Source: JBMOJK01 sp049315825 (GTDB taxonomy: Bacteria; Patescibacteriota; Gracilibacteria; BD1-5; UBA2023). Taken from it: a stretch of DNA of 64,000 bases. The DNA lies in assembly GCA_049315825.1 (NCBI GenBank), contig JBMOJK010000005.1:1-64000 (forward strand). The letters are read 5' to 3'. A program made the position numbers and the translations under genes. This document shows, piece by piece, positions 39,487-50,043 of the stretch (the first letter of the stretch is position 1; each line of letters opens with the position of its first letter). A model generated the notes under the pieces. That model was not told the origin of the DNA. It ran no database searches and saw only the letters and a program-made list of their open reading frames with translations.

Positions 39487-40200
39487 TTACCTGAAGACTA
39501 CCAGTTCGAAGTAAGTAGATTGGCTGTACCGTTCCATCATAATCATGAAGTCGCGTACCTTCCACCAATCATCCATTTCAGGACCACTTTGGTATGCCTG
39601 AGAACTATCCCGGACAAATACATACGCATCGCCGGGATTAGTCGCACCGTCTGTGTTATAGCCAACGATCACATACGCATGGCCGATGGGATTTGTTGTT
39701 CCCATGTTGCCAGGTTTGCCCAAATCCCAGTTTGCAAATGTGACTATTGGTGAATTGCGGTTGAGAATCGCATCCTGAATTTTTGCTAAAAAACCAGCAT
39801 GGTTAGGGGCTCCTGTTGCTGTCACTTTTGGTACAGTAACGTTTGCTGCCGAAGGCATGTTGTAATTCTTTTTTGCAGCAGTTAGTATGTCGTATAAAGA
39901 CGCACACCAACCATTGCCATTGATGCCACCACCTGGACAGCGGTTCATGGCATATTGACCAGGGGAATTCGTCAGGAAAACCGAATGAATATCACTGAGC
40001 GTGGGGACAGGCTTATCCTTATTTATCCATCTGGTAACCATTTTAAGAGCAGTGTGACCACACCAATATTTCTGGGTTGGATTCTCATTTGGATCAAATT
40101 CATACGCATGCGTAACGTATGGATTTAAGCTCACACGCTCAGCATGAGCAAGACTTCCAAAAACCAAAGCAATACCTGCTACGAAGAAACGTAACTTCAT
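39487..40200 (-). CDS. Secreted C39-like cysteine protease, likely acquired
   Basis: A 237-aa protein with a classical signal peptide (MKLRFFVAGIALVFGSLAHA). A C39_2-like domain has catalytic Cys in KYWCGHTALKM, His in PIGHAYVIVGYN and Asp in VFVRDSSQ. The style (strong Shine-Dalgarno AAAGGAG at 40208-40214, own consensus promoter, no UGA codon, proteobacterial-looking signal peptide) differs from its neighbours. Foreign origin is inferred. It may act on host or prey cell proteins. Confidence 0.85.
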   Translation of the reverse strand: MKLRFFVAGIALVFGSLAHAERVSLNPYVTHAYEFDPNENPTQKYWCGHTALKMVTRWINKDKPVPTLSDIHSVFLTNSPGQYAMNRCPGGGINGNGWCASLYDILTAAKKNYNMPSAANVTVPKVTATGAPNHAGFLAKIQDAILNRNSPIVTFANWDLGKPGNMGTTNPIGHAYVIVGYNTDGATNPGDAYVFVRDSSQAYQSGPEMDDWWKVRDFMIMMERYSQSTYFELVVFR

Positions 40201-40250
40201 TTGAAACTCCTTTGTATGTTTGTTTGATGCCCTCAGTCGAGAGCTGACGC

Positions 40251-40278
40251 AGCATAAAAAATAGATTAATTCTGTCAA
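40251..40278 (-). promoter_or_regulatory. Promoter of the secreted protease gene
   Basis: On the minus strand TTGACA (40273-40278), a 16-bp spacer and TATGCT (40251-40256). Confidence 0.65.
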
Positions 40279-40308
40279 TTATTCGGATCATACGATGTCA
40301 TTCCAAAA

Positions 40309-40346
40309 GCTAAATCACTGTGCGCTTCAGTGCACAGTGATTTAGC
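40309..40346. repeat. 15-bp perfect inverted repeat in a divergent intergenic region
   Basis: GCTAAATCACTGTGC (40309-40323) pairs with 40332-40346 around an 8-nt loop. It lies upstream of both divergent genes, where a terminator would not be expected; it may be an operator, an insulator or a remnant of the acquired segment. Confidence 0.7.
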
Positions 40347-40444
40347 GGAAAATTAAATTTTTTCAACCCATTGACACTATTTGAGCAAATAAACAAAGAA
40401 ACTCACGAATTCTCATAATTTACTAGCAAAACTCTCAAAGTATA

Positions 40445-40450
40445 TACACT
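40445..40450 (+). promoter_or_regulatory. -10 box of holA, predicted leaderless
   Basis: TACACT ends 7 nt before ATG 40458. Confidence 0.4.
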
Positions 40451-40457
40451 ATGCACG

Positions 40458-41432
40458 ATGGCTAAAAATCTCATACTTTTCCGCGGAAACCTCGAACGCA
40501 CCATCGCTCGTAATATCGACGAATGGAAGCGTATTTTCATCGAGAAATACGGAGATATGAACATCGTCTCGCTTTCATGGGGCGCCGCAACCGAAGCCTC
40601 ACTGCGAAGCGAACTGCTCTCGCCGCCGTTTCTCGCAGAAAAACGACTCATCGTACTCACGGGTCCAGACAAGACTGAGAGTGAAAAATCATCCAAAAAA
40701 TCCGAACCAAAGACCGACAAAAAGGTGGAAGTTGTTCTTGATATCTTGAGCGAAATCCCGGATTCGAACTTCGTGATCTTCCGAAAATTTGATGATGCAA
40801 GTGTTGCGCCGATCTTGAGCGAGCTCGAGAAATCTGCAATGATGAAAACTTTTGCGCTCATCACCGAGCAGGATCGCATCAACTACGCCACAGAAAAACT
40901 CACCCATCTCGAACGAGCTGGGATTATGGAACTCGTACGCCGATGCGGAGATGATGTGCGGACATTTGAGGGTGAAGTCGAGAAACTTCTCCTCGTCGAT
41001 GAGATCGATCTCACCACGATCAAGGATCACATCCTCGAAAACACCGAAGTCTCTGTATTTCGCATCACGGATGCACTCTTGAGTGGCAATCCTAAATCCA
41101 CAATAGACGAACTTCGCGCCGTGCTCGTGCAGTCAGAAATCCGGATTGTGTTCTCGACGCTGCTTTCGGGACTGCGATCGTTTGTATTTTATCGCTCGCT
41201 GAAGCAGATGGGAATCGGGGCAAATGAAGCGATCAAGATGCTCGCGATCCGTGACTTCGTCGCTGCAAAATACGACCGAGTATCGCCGGGTCTTGCAGGA
41301 AAACTCGAGAGGCTTTTCCAAGAACTCGTCGAGATCGAACGACTCTCCAAGGTGGGTGGACTCCCGTGAGATGGAGACGAATCTCTCATTTTCGCCCTTG
41401 AGAGTGCAATTTTCGCTTTGAAAAGCGCCTAA
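40458..41432 (+). CDS. holA: DNA polymerase III delta subunit
   Basis: A 324-aa clamp-loader subunit. It has LILFRGNLERTIAR.., SLSWGAATEASLRSELLSPPFLAEKRLIVL, then HLERAGIMELVRRCGDDVRTFEGEVEKL and the C-terminal collar. One TGA (41367) is read as Gly in GLPGDGDESL. The Walker A is absent, as normal for delta. The stop is TAA 41430. Confidence 0.88.
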
Positions 41433-41469
41433 AACCACTAAAATCAGCCCATAATTTTCACCAATTCAT

Positions 41470-42390
41470 ATGAAAAAGATTATCGCGATCGGATTTCTTT
41501 CGCTCGCTCTCGCTTCATGCGGAGCATCTAAGCCACTTACCGAGACCGGTAAAAACGAACCAACCATCCAGAAACAAGTAGCCGAAGGGGCAATTGTTAA
41601 GGAAGGAGATACGGTTGCGGTTGACTATATCGGTCGCTTTCCAGATGGAACGGTATTTGATTCTTCTATCCAAGAAGAAGCGAAAAAGGCTCCAGACTAC
41701 AAGCCACGACCAAGCTATGCTCCATTTGTCCTCACTGTGAAAGATGGAGGAGGTTCAATCCCAGGTTTTTGGAAGGCAATCGTCGGGATGAAGGTTGGAG
41801 AAAAGAAAACCGTTACTCTCGAACCAAAGGATGCCTATGGTGATGCTTGGGTAACACAAAATGATACCGTTGTAAGTAAGAAACTCTTCGATCCAACTAT
41901 CGAACAGAAAATCCCACTCAGTGAGACGAAAGACAAGATCCCAATGCAGATTCCACGTGAAGTTCTCGAGGGACGAGGAAGTCTTCCAAAGGTAGGCGAC
42001 ATCCTCAGCAATGCACAAGGAGTTTCTGCAAAAGTTATCTCTATTGATGATAAAAATGTATCCGTAGAGGTGGATAACGCCAACAATCCTTTCAAGGGAA
42101 AGAAAATCGCAGTAGGCACAACAGTGACCTTCGAAGGAAATCCTGCGAAAATCACAGCAGTCGATGACAAGAACCTTACACTTCTTGTAACAAACAAGAC
42201 AAATCCATTTGCCGGAAAGACACTCGAAGCTGGTCTCGAAGGAATGTACGGAGATTCTCAGAAGGTGAAGATCGTAAAGATTGATGGAGATAATGTAACT
42301 GTCTCAGTTTCTGTAAAAAACACTCACCCAATGGCGGGAAAAACTCTCGTTTTCGATCTCGAAGTTAAGGAAATCAAGGCTACTAAATAA
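41470..42390 (+). CDS. FKBP-type peptidyl-prolyl isomerase lipoprotein
   Basis: A 306-aa protein with a lipobox (FLSLALASCGAS). An FKBP domain (GDTVAVDYIGRFPDGTVFDSS.. GFWKAIVGMKVGEKKTVTL) is followed by SlyD-like inserted and repeated beta segments (NANNPFKGKKI, KTNPFAGKTL, THPMAGKTL). It folds secreted proteins at the cell surface. No UGA. Its TAA overlaps the trmD ATG. Confidence 0.92.
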   Translation: MKKIIAIGFLSLALASCGASKPLTETGKNEPTIQKQVAEGAIVKEGDTVAVDYIGRFPDGTVFDSSIQEEAKKAPDYKPRPSYAPFVLTVKDGGGSIPGFWKAIVGMKVGEKKTVTLEPKDAYGDAWVTQNDTVVSKKLFDPTIEQKIPLSETKDKIPMQIPREVLEGRGSLPKVGDILSNAQGVSAKVISIDDKNVSVEVDNANNPFKGKKIAVGTTVTFEGNPAKITAVDDKNLTLLVTNKTNPFAGKTLEAGLEGMYGDSQKVKIVKIDGDNVTVSVSVKNTHPMAGKTLVFDLEVKEIKATK

Positions 42391-43037
42391 TGCGAATCCA
42401 CTTCATCACGCTCTTTCCCAATGCGCTTTCGAGCTATTTTGAAACGAGCATCATGAAAAAAGCTCAGGAAAGTGGTGCATTTGAGCTCTCGGTCTACAAC
42501 CTCGCAGATTTCTCAGTCAAGAATACTCGTCGAGCAGACGATCGGCCATACGGAGGATTTCCAGGGACAATCCTCGCTCCAGAACCCCTTGAGAAAGCCA
42601 TCACACATGCACAATCTCAAGACACGAATCCTATCCAGTGGTTCTATCCAGATGCTCGCGGTGAGGTTCTCAGGCAATCTCGACTCGCCTCGATGAGTCA
42701 GCTGGAATCCATCGGATTCCTCTGCGGACACTACGAAGGCATCGACGAGCGAGTACTCCAGCACTACAAGGTCACAAGCATCGCTCTCTGAGAATACGTT
42801 CTCACATCCGGAGAACTCGCAAGCACGGTCATCATCGATGGAGTAGTACGACTCATCCCAGGAGTGCTTTCCGAAGAATCCCTCATCGAAGAATCATTCT
42901 CCCCTGGTCTCGAAGGCAGACGCGAATATCCACACTACACCCGTCCCGAAGTCTGGCTAGAGCACTCAGTTCCGTCTGAACTTCTCTCTGGCAATCATCG
43001 TCTCATAGACGAATGGAAACGCAATCATCTACAATAA
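42390..43037 (+). CDS. trmD: tRNA (guanine37-N1)-methyltransferase
   Basis: A 215-aa SPOUT enzyme. MRIHFITLFPNAL, RRADDRPYGGFPG, GHYEGIDERV and SIALGEYVLTSGELAS are diagnostic. One TGA (42789) is read as Gly exactly at the G of the S-I-G-D/E-Y-V-L-T motif that forms the knot. The standard code would cut it there. The length is slightly short of the usual 230-250. Confidence 0.96.
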
Positions 43038-43038
43038 T

Positions 43039-43692
43039 ATGTTCGAACAATTCATCCACGAAGCATCTAGCTTCTTCGTCTCATTCTACGGAGTAATTCT
43101 CTCAGGACTCACCCTCGACTTCGCCCTCAAGCTCGGCGTGATCTATGGACTCATCATCTGGCTCGCAGTCATCATCTGGGTGATCAAAGACATCACCAAC
43201 CGAACGACCAATATCCTATTCCAGGTATTCTCAATCCTCTTGGTTGTCGTTTTTACTCCGATCTTCGGACTCCCGATCTACCTACTCATCCGACCAAACA
43301 CAACACTTTTCGAGCAGTACTATGAGGAATCCTCTCTCGAAAATATCGATGGTTACGACGAAGATGCCGACATTGAATCCGTCGAAATCGGTCTCGCCTG
43401 CCCGCACTGTCACGGATCTATCGAGAACAACCACAAATACTGCCCACACTGCAGATTTGAACTCATGGCCGACTGTATCTCTTGTAAGTCTCCAGTGCAC
43501 GTTTCTTGGAAATACTGCCCGTCTTGTGGACATGATCAGAGTGAGGAACTAAAGACCGCTAAGAAGGGTGGGAAGAAGAAGGAAGAAAAGGTGGAAGAAG
43601 TAGTCCCTGAAAAGATTGAAGAGGTGAAAGTGGAGGAAGTTGAAGTAAAAGGAGAAGAAATCCTAAAGGCAGAAAAAACAGAAGAAGCATAG
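43039..43692 (+). CDS. Membrane protein with double zinc ribbon
   Basis: A 217-aa protein. Two or three N-terminal helices (about residues 13-85) are followed by two CxxC pairs (CPHCHG/CPHCRF, CISCKS/CPSCGH) and a Lys/Glu-rich tail. The ribbons face the cytosol by the positive-inside rule. It lies 1 nt after trmD. Function unknown. Confidence 0.85.
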   Translation: MFEQFIHEASSFFVSFYGVILSGLTLDFALKLGVIYGLIIWLAVIIWVIKDITNRTTNILFQVFSILLVVVFTPIFGLPIYLLIRPNTTLFEQYYEESSLENIDGYDEDADIESVEIGLACPHCHGSIENNHKYCPHCRFELMADCISCKSPVHVSWKYCPSCGHDQSEELKTAKKGGKKKEEKVEEVVPEKIEEVKVEEVEVKGEEILKAEKTEEA

Positions 43693-43694
43693 CT

Positions 43695-43730
43695 AAAAAA
43701 CCACCCACTGTTACAGTGGGTGGTTTTTTT
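43695..43730. terminator. Bidirectional terminator
   Basis: A 16-bp perfect stem with a 3-nt loop (43695-43710 with 43714-43729) and a T run. Confidence 0.88.
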
Positions 43731-43737
43731 GTTTGTA

Positions 43738-44358
43738 TTAAGATTGATGAAGTATCGCTCAAATAAGAAATACAAGTCAAAGAATACATACGAGCGTTGG
43801 AAGTATAAGAAACCAGAGTCGAAGTTTTGAAATCTTTGCCTCAGGGTAAAGAAATTTTAGACCTGTATAACTGACCCAAATCGAGTAAAACGAAAATATA
43901 ATGAGTGAAATATCCAACACATCGATGAATCCTATCTCCCCAGATGCCAATGGCGTGGGATAAAATAGAGTATACAGGACTTGAACAATAATTGCCGGAA
44001 CTGCCCAGATCAAAGAGCTATAGAGGTAAACTCGTTTAGCCATATTAAAATTGCGCGTTATTCCGGCATATCCCATTCGCTTATCATACCACCACGAAGC
44101 AATCGCAAGTCCGAGGATGGCGAAGATGGCTCATATCAGCACATTTCTCCAATATCCGAACCAATCGAGATTGACGATATCACCGGCATTTTGTTTCATA
44201 AATATCTTCTTCTCGATCTGATCTATACTGGCTGCAACACAGTAAAGTACAGCACCGTAGTAGTATACTTTTTCTGATAAGATGAATTCGTGCTTTGCGA
44301 AAAATTCTTTTGGTCGCACATAGAGTGAGAGCCAAGTGGGGAGTGGAGTAGTTGACAT
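43738..44358 (-). CDS. Yip1-like multi-pass membrane protein
   Basis: A 206-aa protein. The start WLSLYVRPKEFFAKH is typical of YIP1-family proteins. About five membrane helices follow. Three TGAs (44131, 43777, 43759) are read as Gly. The standard code splits it in two. The stop is TAA 43738. The role is unknown. Confidence 0.75.
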
Positions 44359-44439
44359 AGGGGTTGTGAGTAAATCATTTAGCTATTTAAATTATACTTC
44401 CTGAGTAGGTGGAAAATATAAAAGAGTGTGTGTTATGCG

Positions 44440-45069
44440 CTACTGCATGGGTGGCAAATCTCTATAGCACTTCACCGTCTCATCCAACAAATACTGGAAC
44501 ACCGATTCATCCTCAACGCCTCAAGTACTGTTCTTCATATACTCATCTAACTTTCATCCACATTTCTTTCTCTCGGCTTCAGAGTAGATATCCGGATCTC
44601 CGTTAGGCTCAAATCATTCTCGTACTGCTGGCTTCTCATTGCGCAGGATTTTGTACTGTGTTTTATTGAGCATGCTTCAATCAATCCACAACCACTTCCA
44701 TAGGCCTTTTGCGAGCACGCGCACTTCCGAATCATCAAGCAGGTAATATTTTTGTTGCTCGTTTGGAATGCTCAGAATATGAACTACATTCATTGACTTC
44801 TTTACAAGGGTATCGAGTATTTTTCAAGGAATTTTTGTACCAACACAATCACTCATAAAAACTATCTCCACGGTATTTATTACACCGGAATATTGTTCTA
44901 TTTTTGTAATCATATTCTGAGTATTATTCTCTCAGCAAGATATCTCTATGGATCATGAGGTTGGGGTAAATATCTGTGGGGGTGATTGTGTGGGTGATGG
45001 TTCTTGTACTGGAGGGTACGAACATCCACAAAGTATGATACAGATAAAGAGAATGAGAATGTTTTTCAT
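44440..45069 (-). CDS. Lipoprotein with seven UGA codons, 209 aa
   Basis: The lipobox start MKNILILFICIILCGCSYPP is followed by a Pro/Ser/Thr linker. A folded domain runs from about residue 45 (SIEISCGENN.., VIFMSDCVG-like start, VLAKGLWKWLWIDGS) to a Cys-containing tail (CGKLDEYMKN.., KCYRDLPPMQ). Seven TGAs are read as Gly, so the gene is invisible to standard-code gene callers. ATG 45069 to TAG 44440 is continuous. No family is recognised. Confidence 0.78.
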
Positions 45070-45141
45070 ACTGAGTAAATAGGAAGCTCAACTTCACGAA
45101 GATAATTTTCCCCGTTCATACTCCAAAGAAATTTAGACAAA

Positions 45142-45173
45142 AAAAGAAGCCTCCTCCTTAAAAGGCTTCTTTT
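45142..45173. terminator. Terminator upstream of the lipoprotein gene
   Basis: Stem AAAAGAAGCCT/AGGCTTCTTTT, ending transcripts of the 45261-48040 unit. 45070-45260 holds nothing else recognised. Confidence 0.75.
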
Positions 45174-45260
45174 CCAAAACATTATACACACAATCATTTC
45201 CAAAATATTAATTTCGGGACATGAAATTAAAAAATCTTTCTAGATTGGCTTATATTCAGA

Positions 45261-45365
45261 CTAAACCGACCCCTGGAGGAAGATAGAAATCATCGGAAGA
45301 AGGAAGGAAAGCAGGAGAAATAGGACTGTTATGATAACAAAGATCTGTGTGGCACGCTTTTTCAT
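45261..45365 (-). CDS. 34-residue single-TM peptide
   Basis: MKKRATQIFVIITVLFLLLS followed by a short hydrophobic end. Its ATG overlaps the stop of the 891-aa gene (TAATG), which suggests translational coupling. Function unknown. Confidence 0.5.
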   Translation of the reverse strand: MKKRATQIFVIITVLFLLLSFLLPMISIFLQGSV

Positions 45366-48040
45366 TATGGCTTAATGGTTACTGGATAGGGGGTTTCGTC
45401 GATGATGATTTGCTTATTGGGGATATCGACTGTGATAGACTGTGGATTTGTAATGCTTTGGGCTCTCAGTACATCGATATAGTAGCCGACATTGGTGAGA
45501 GTTTGCTGGAAATCCGCAAGATCAATCTGTCGTGGGAGCACTTTGATCTGGATTCATCCGTAGTAGTATCCCTCACGAGCATTTTCTTTGCGAATTTTGA
45601 AATTCACACCCGAGAATGCATGGAGCTGATCAGTAAATATGTATTTTGAGTTCAATTCGATGAAATGATTCGTTGAATTTCATCGAAGTGTGACCGGAAC
45701 ATCAAATACGTCAATGTCATAGACTCCACTCTCAACCTTCGCAAATATATTGCGAATCGCAATCGGTGCAAATGATGCGAGATTGCGGAAGTCTTTCTCT
45801 ATGAGCTCGTGCTGTACGGTAAGCTGCATGTCTGGACTCATCTCAGGACGAGTTGCAGATGGATTTTGGGACGGATTGTTAGCTGTAGAGACAGGATTTG
45901 CTACGAAGAATGTGGTTTTGAAATAGTTGCTAAAGCTATATCTCGCGCGTTCTTCGATGGAGTTCGATTGTGCAACTTTCTCCCTTGCAACTTTTTCACG
46001 ATCATCAAGAGAAATTGTCGCCTGCTTGAAAGCATCAACAACATTCCCAGACTCATCTATATACATGAGGTTTGTGAGGATATTTCCTGGTTCGCGAAGC
46101 TGGAAAGAAAATGGCCGACCACCTATCGTAACACGAATATCATAGAAACTATCCCTCTCGAAGTCGTTGAGCACTTGAAGCGTTGAGAGATCAATACCAT
46201 CAAAGCGTGCGAGGTAAGCTTGGAGTGATTCTTTCGAGAGCTTCGTACTACCAAGCAGGATACCGGTCGCATTGCGAGTTGCATCATTGAGGGTGAGATT
46301 CTTGCGATAACCCGTGTAGTCTGCGAATATATTTCCGAGGTCCTTTAGTTTTCCTGTTGTTGCTGAGAGAATCATGAAATTATCCGTCATATCACCCTGC
46401 TTCGTACCGAGCAGCGCATAGAATTCATCGTGCTTCTGCGCAAGCAGATCTGCAAGAGCATCTACCGCTTTCTTGTAGCTCGTTGTAAAATCGCTGGAGA
46501 CCTTAGGGATATCACCGCTGAGGTATTCGTTTTTGAGCGTGAGATTGTCAGGAGCCCCCTCGAAGAAATGTGCGATCGTATTGTCTCGCACTCCATCGAA
46601 GATGGTATTGAATGTATAAAACAAAGTCGAAAGTCCTGCAAATTTCTCATCGCTGCCCTTAAGTGTTGCAAGATAAAAATTTGCAATACGCACCATATAA
46701 TAGCCTGTATTGAGAGATGTTGTGTCTATGATATTGCTATGGATCGAAAGGTACTCTTTTAGAAAAAATACAAACGAAAGGAAATCCTTTTCTCCGATAG
46801 CCTTGCCATCTACGAGGAATCGGATGAAACTTTCTATATTTTTAGCGAGCTCTTCTTTGGTTGCGCCAGCAAAATAATACGAACTATACACCTGTGAAAG
46901 CAGACGATATCGCTCGTCGAATTGTACTCATTTCCCAAAAACTTTTCCTATAAGGGTAACAAATGAACTCTGTCCTCATTTGAAATATTCCTCTGATTTT
47001 TTCTCGGTTTGGAGGGTGGAGAGTGCGATGTATCTTCGAACAAGACCTCGAGCATCATCCCCGTAGGCCTTATTCATCTCATCGAGTGATTCGATCCGAT
47101 CTGTAATATTTCGGATAATAGACTCTTTCGTGCCCGCTGCTTTGGTGCAAAGCGCATCACAGAGTCACTTATCGAGCAGGAGGAGTTTTTGAAGCGAAAC
47201 AATGAGTGAATTTTTGAGTATAACATGCTTTTTCTTTTCGTTTACAAAAAGCATCGAATAGCGATCGAGGAGCGAAAGATTGTTCTTGTCATCGTGTGAC
47301 TGAAACGCCTTGTAAAAGGTGCTAAATCGACTATCCCTCCCCGCTACATACGAACGATACGACGCAAGTAAACTTTGTGCTCACTCACTCTGAGCACCAA
47401 ATATCTCACGAGGCCCCGTTATACTTGAAATATCTACGATGCGAAGCGTATTTACCTGCGCAATACGAAATACATCAACATTTGCAAGATCATCGTTGTA
47501 TGCTGGGTTGTATCCAAAAAGCATCGAGGGAAATACATTTACATGTGAAACCACCTGTCAATTCGTCAGTAGTGTCACATCGAGCAGTGCGGAGAGTGAA
47601 TAGAATCGAATCTCAGTCTCTCTTGTATCCACAAAGAAAACCCCCTTCGCTGCTTCACTCAATCGAAATCCGTCACCTATAATCTCATAGTTCTCAAAAA
47701 GATCATTCGTAGCAAAAAGGTACACGCCACGAGCGATTTTGATTGTTGTTTTATCTGCCTGTTTTGATACTTCTGGAGTTGGAGTATCTGCATCATAGAG
47801 GATTGTATCAAGCATCCCAAGGGTGCGTACACGAACGGGAGATTCAGATTGTCCGCCTGAACCGGTTGGGAGCAATTCACCTGAGCTGCTGAGTGCAAGG
47901 ACATCGGATGATTCCAAGGGTCGCAGTCCAAGTTTTATGCTCTCGTCGACCGTTGGAGTAGCTTCTTGTGTACGCAAAATGACCCCGATACTTATCGCGG
48001 AACAAAGTGCAATCAAGAATGCAAAAACAAGTCGTTTCAT
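45365..48040 (-). CDS. Anchored extracellular protein, 891 aa
   Basis: The N-terminal helix MKRLVFAFLIALCSAISIGV acts as signal or anchor. A FecR-like stretch follows (IKIARGVYLFATNDL..EIRFYSLSALLDVTLLTNG). A long helical middle with three cysteines leads to a beta-rich end (DIPNKQIIIDETPYPVTIKP). Seven TGAs (47558, 47381, 47165, 46976, 46928, 45680, 45554) are read as Gly; the standard code leaves separate pieces. All joins were checked for frame. No known family covers the whole protein. Confidence 0.85.
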
Positions 48041-48084
48041 AGATTTTCGGCCATTATACCGAGTTCCGTGCTGTCTTCAACGGC

Positions 48085-49122
48085 TTATGGGAAGACACAG
48101 TCCTTGCGAAAGATTGCAAGATACTGCGCAAGAAATGGACTATTTCGCAACAGGATGCCGACTTCTCGGTTGTTGTCCAATGAGTTTTGCGTGAAATTGA
48201 TACTTCAAATCGCTAAAATTGTACGGTCGATCAGGAATGATTTCGCATGGACATACGGCCCGCTTGCTTGTGTAAATGGTATTTTAGCCTCAGAAAGCCT
48301 CGCAACAAGCTTCGGATCTGGCGCTTGTCATTTTTGCTTAGAGACACAAACTCGCACATCAATTCCCTCGGATTTTCGTTGTGCGAGGATATCTAGCAGT
48401 CCCTTGTCTGAGAAAGAATCCGTATAGAAAAATATCGATCCTACAGCAGTCTTCAAAAGTTGCTCGATCTTGATCCTGGAGTCTGATGGCGAGAGATAAA
48501 GCGGATCAAAGCTTGCTCACAATTCTCGATCTTCAAAATCCGCATCAAAAATCTTCTGCAGCATATCACGAAGCTTTGCATCGCTTGAAAATACGAAGAA
48601 TTCTCGATTTTTCTCGAATGAACTCTTGGTCATATTTCCCGTTGCAATCATCACGGCATCATCCGCGATGAAATATTTCGCATGATCAAAATTGAATTTC
48701 TTCTCGTTAGCCCAGGCCACTTCCACGCCAGCAGCAACGAGTGTATCGTAGGGTTTTTGATTGATTTTCGGCATCTGATAAACGGTCTTTTCGAGGATCA
48801 CACGGACCTTAACACCTCGCTTCTTGGCAGCAACGAGGGCATCAATCATGTCAGTTCGTGTCAAAAGATACATATTGAAATCGATCGAGCGCTGTGCATG
48901 ATCGAACAGATCAATAATACGGTTTGCGATTTTGGCATCCGGTCCAACCGCGATTTCATACGGAAATTGCGGGATAGTACTGGGGTCGAACTGGGAAATC
49001 GCTGCCTGCTGTTGTACTTTTACTTGTTCGTTTTGAGCAACTTGCTTGAGATGTTCAACGTAGGGATTGGCACAGGATACAAGACATACCCCGAAGATGG
49101 CTATCCAACTTGAGAATTTCAT
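48085..49122 (-). CDS. Phospholipase D-family lipoprotein
   Basis: A 345-aa lipoprotein (lipobox LVSC). It has two HKD motifs: HAKYFIADDAVMIATGN (about residue 165) and HAKSFLIDRTILAIGSINF (about 300). These make a complete PLD active site. Three TGAs (48517, 48328, 48205) are read as Gly. The last is the G of the second motif's GS pair, an invariant position. The standard code removes the second HKD. It may cleave phospholipids or nucleic acids outside the cell. If it acts on another cell's membrane it would suit a parasitic lifestyle (inference). Confidence 0.9.
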
Positions 49123-49400
49123 TCGCGAAAGGCAATTTTGTTAAGCTTTGGTTCTGATCCAAATTTTCCAAGCGTTGCATTGACTCATTCGACGAGGACG
49201 GTAGTGAGGAGTTTGATCTCAGCACGCGCAAGACTTGAGCTCGTCGAAATCACGAGAACCCCCTGTTTTCCAAGTGCTACTGCAGTCACATAGGGCACGA
49301 GATCTTTGCGTCCCTCCGACTTCAAAACAGCACCCACTGCACTAAAAAGCAGTGCCGTGAGAACATGAGGGTTGTGTGAATATTTAGTAAGATCGAGCAT
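49101..49400 (-). CDS. DUF721/DciA-like protein
   Basis: A 99-aa protein. GKQGVLVISTSSSLARAEIKLLTTVLVEGVNATLG resembles the DUF721 core of DciA, the ancestral helicase loader, though the C-terminal part is short. Two TGAs (49185, 49119) are read as Gly. The second overlaps the ATG of the PLD gene. It overlaps prmC by 17 nt and the PLD gene by 22 nt. Confidence 0.6.
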
Positions 49401-50043
49401 ACGTGAGGAGTGCGAATCGTGCAATTCCCGAAAGGTCGTGGAACGATTCAAATTGGTAACCGTATTGTTCTGCTGTGGACTGAGCGATTGAAGTCTGATC
49501 GTGCCCAAACTCGAGCATGATACGGATTGACTGAGCTGACGAGAAGTATTCGAGTGTTTGCACGAGAAATTGTTCGATGCATTCAAATCCTGTTACCGCT
49601 CACCCATAGAGTGCAAGATGTGGATCAAGCTCTGCAACATCCTGGCCAACTTCCGGATCGTCTACTCGAATATATGGCAGGTTTGCCGCAAAAAAAAGAT
49701 ATTTTCACGAAAAATCTCTCCCCCGCATCTCAGTGAGCAGATCGGATTTGAGGAATTCAATATTTACTTGATTGACCTGAGCATTTGAACGGGCAACTGA
49801 GAGTGCTTCATCAGAAATATCTACAGCTATATGCTGTGCCAGCGGAAACATACCCGCAAGACTCACTGCAATAATACCCGATCAAGTACCGATATCGAAG
49901 ATCACATCCGCAGGAGTACGAACGAGCTCTTGCTTTGCGCGACGCACGAGCGACTCGGTTTCGAGGCGCGGCATGAGCACATGAGAATTCACAGAAAATT
50001 TTCCCCCAAAAAACTCAACCTGCTCTGGGCGATCATTATGCAT
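49384..50043 (-). CDS. prmC: Release-factor glutamine methyltransferase PrmC, short form
   Basis: A 219-aa SAM enzyme that methylates the GGQ motif of release factors. It has VLMPRLETESLV, the SAM loop DIGTGSGIIAVSLA and NLPYI (the NPPY-type catalytic motif). Three TGAs (49882, 49705, 49600) are read as Gly. The first is in the SAM loop. The second is in FSGKYLF. The third gives LYGG, the usual L-x-G-G. The N-terminal helical substrate domain is missing, so release-factor recognition may differ. The start overlaps the permease stop. Confidence 0.9.

Noticed and set aside
49101..50043. PrmC and DUF721-like region as non-coding
   Set aside because: Standard-code frames are short, but reading UGA as Gly restores a full SAM methyltransferase with expected motifs.
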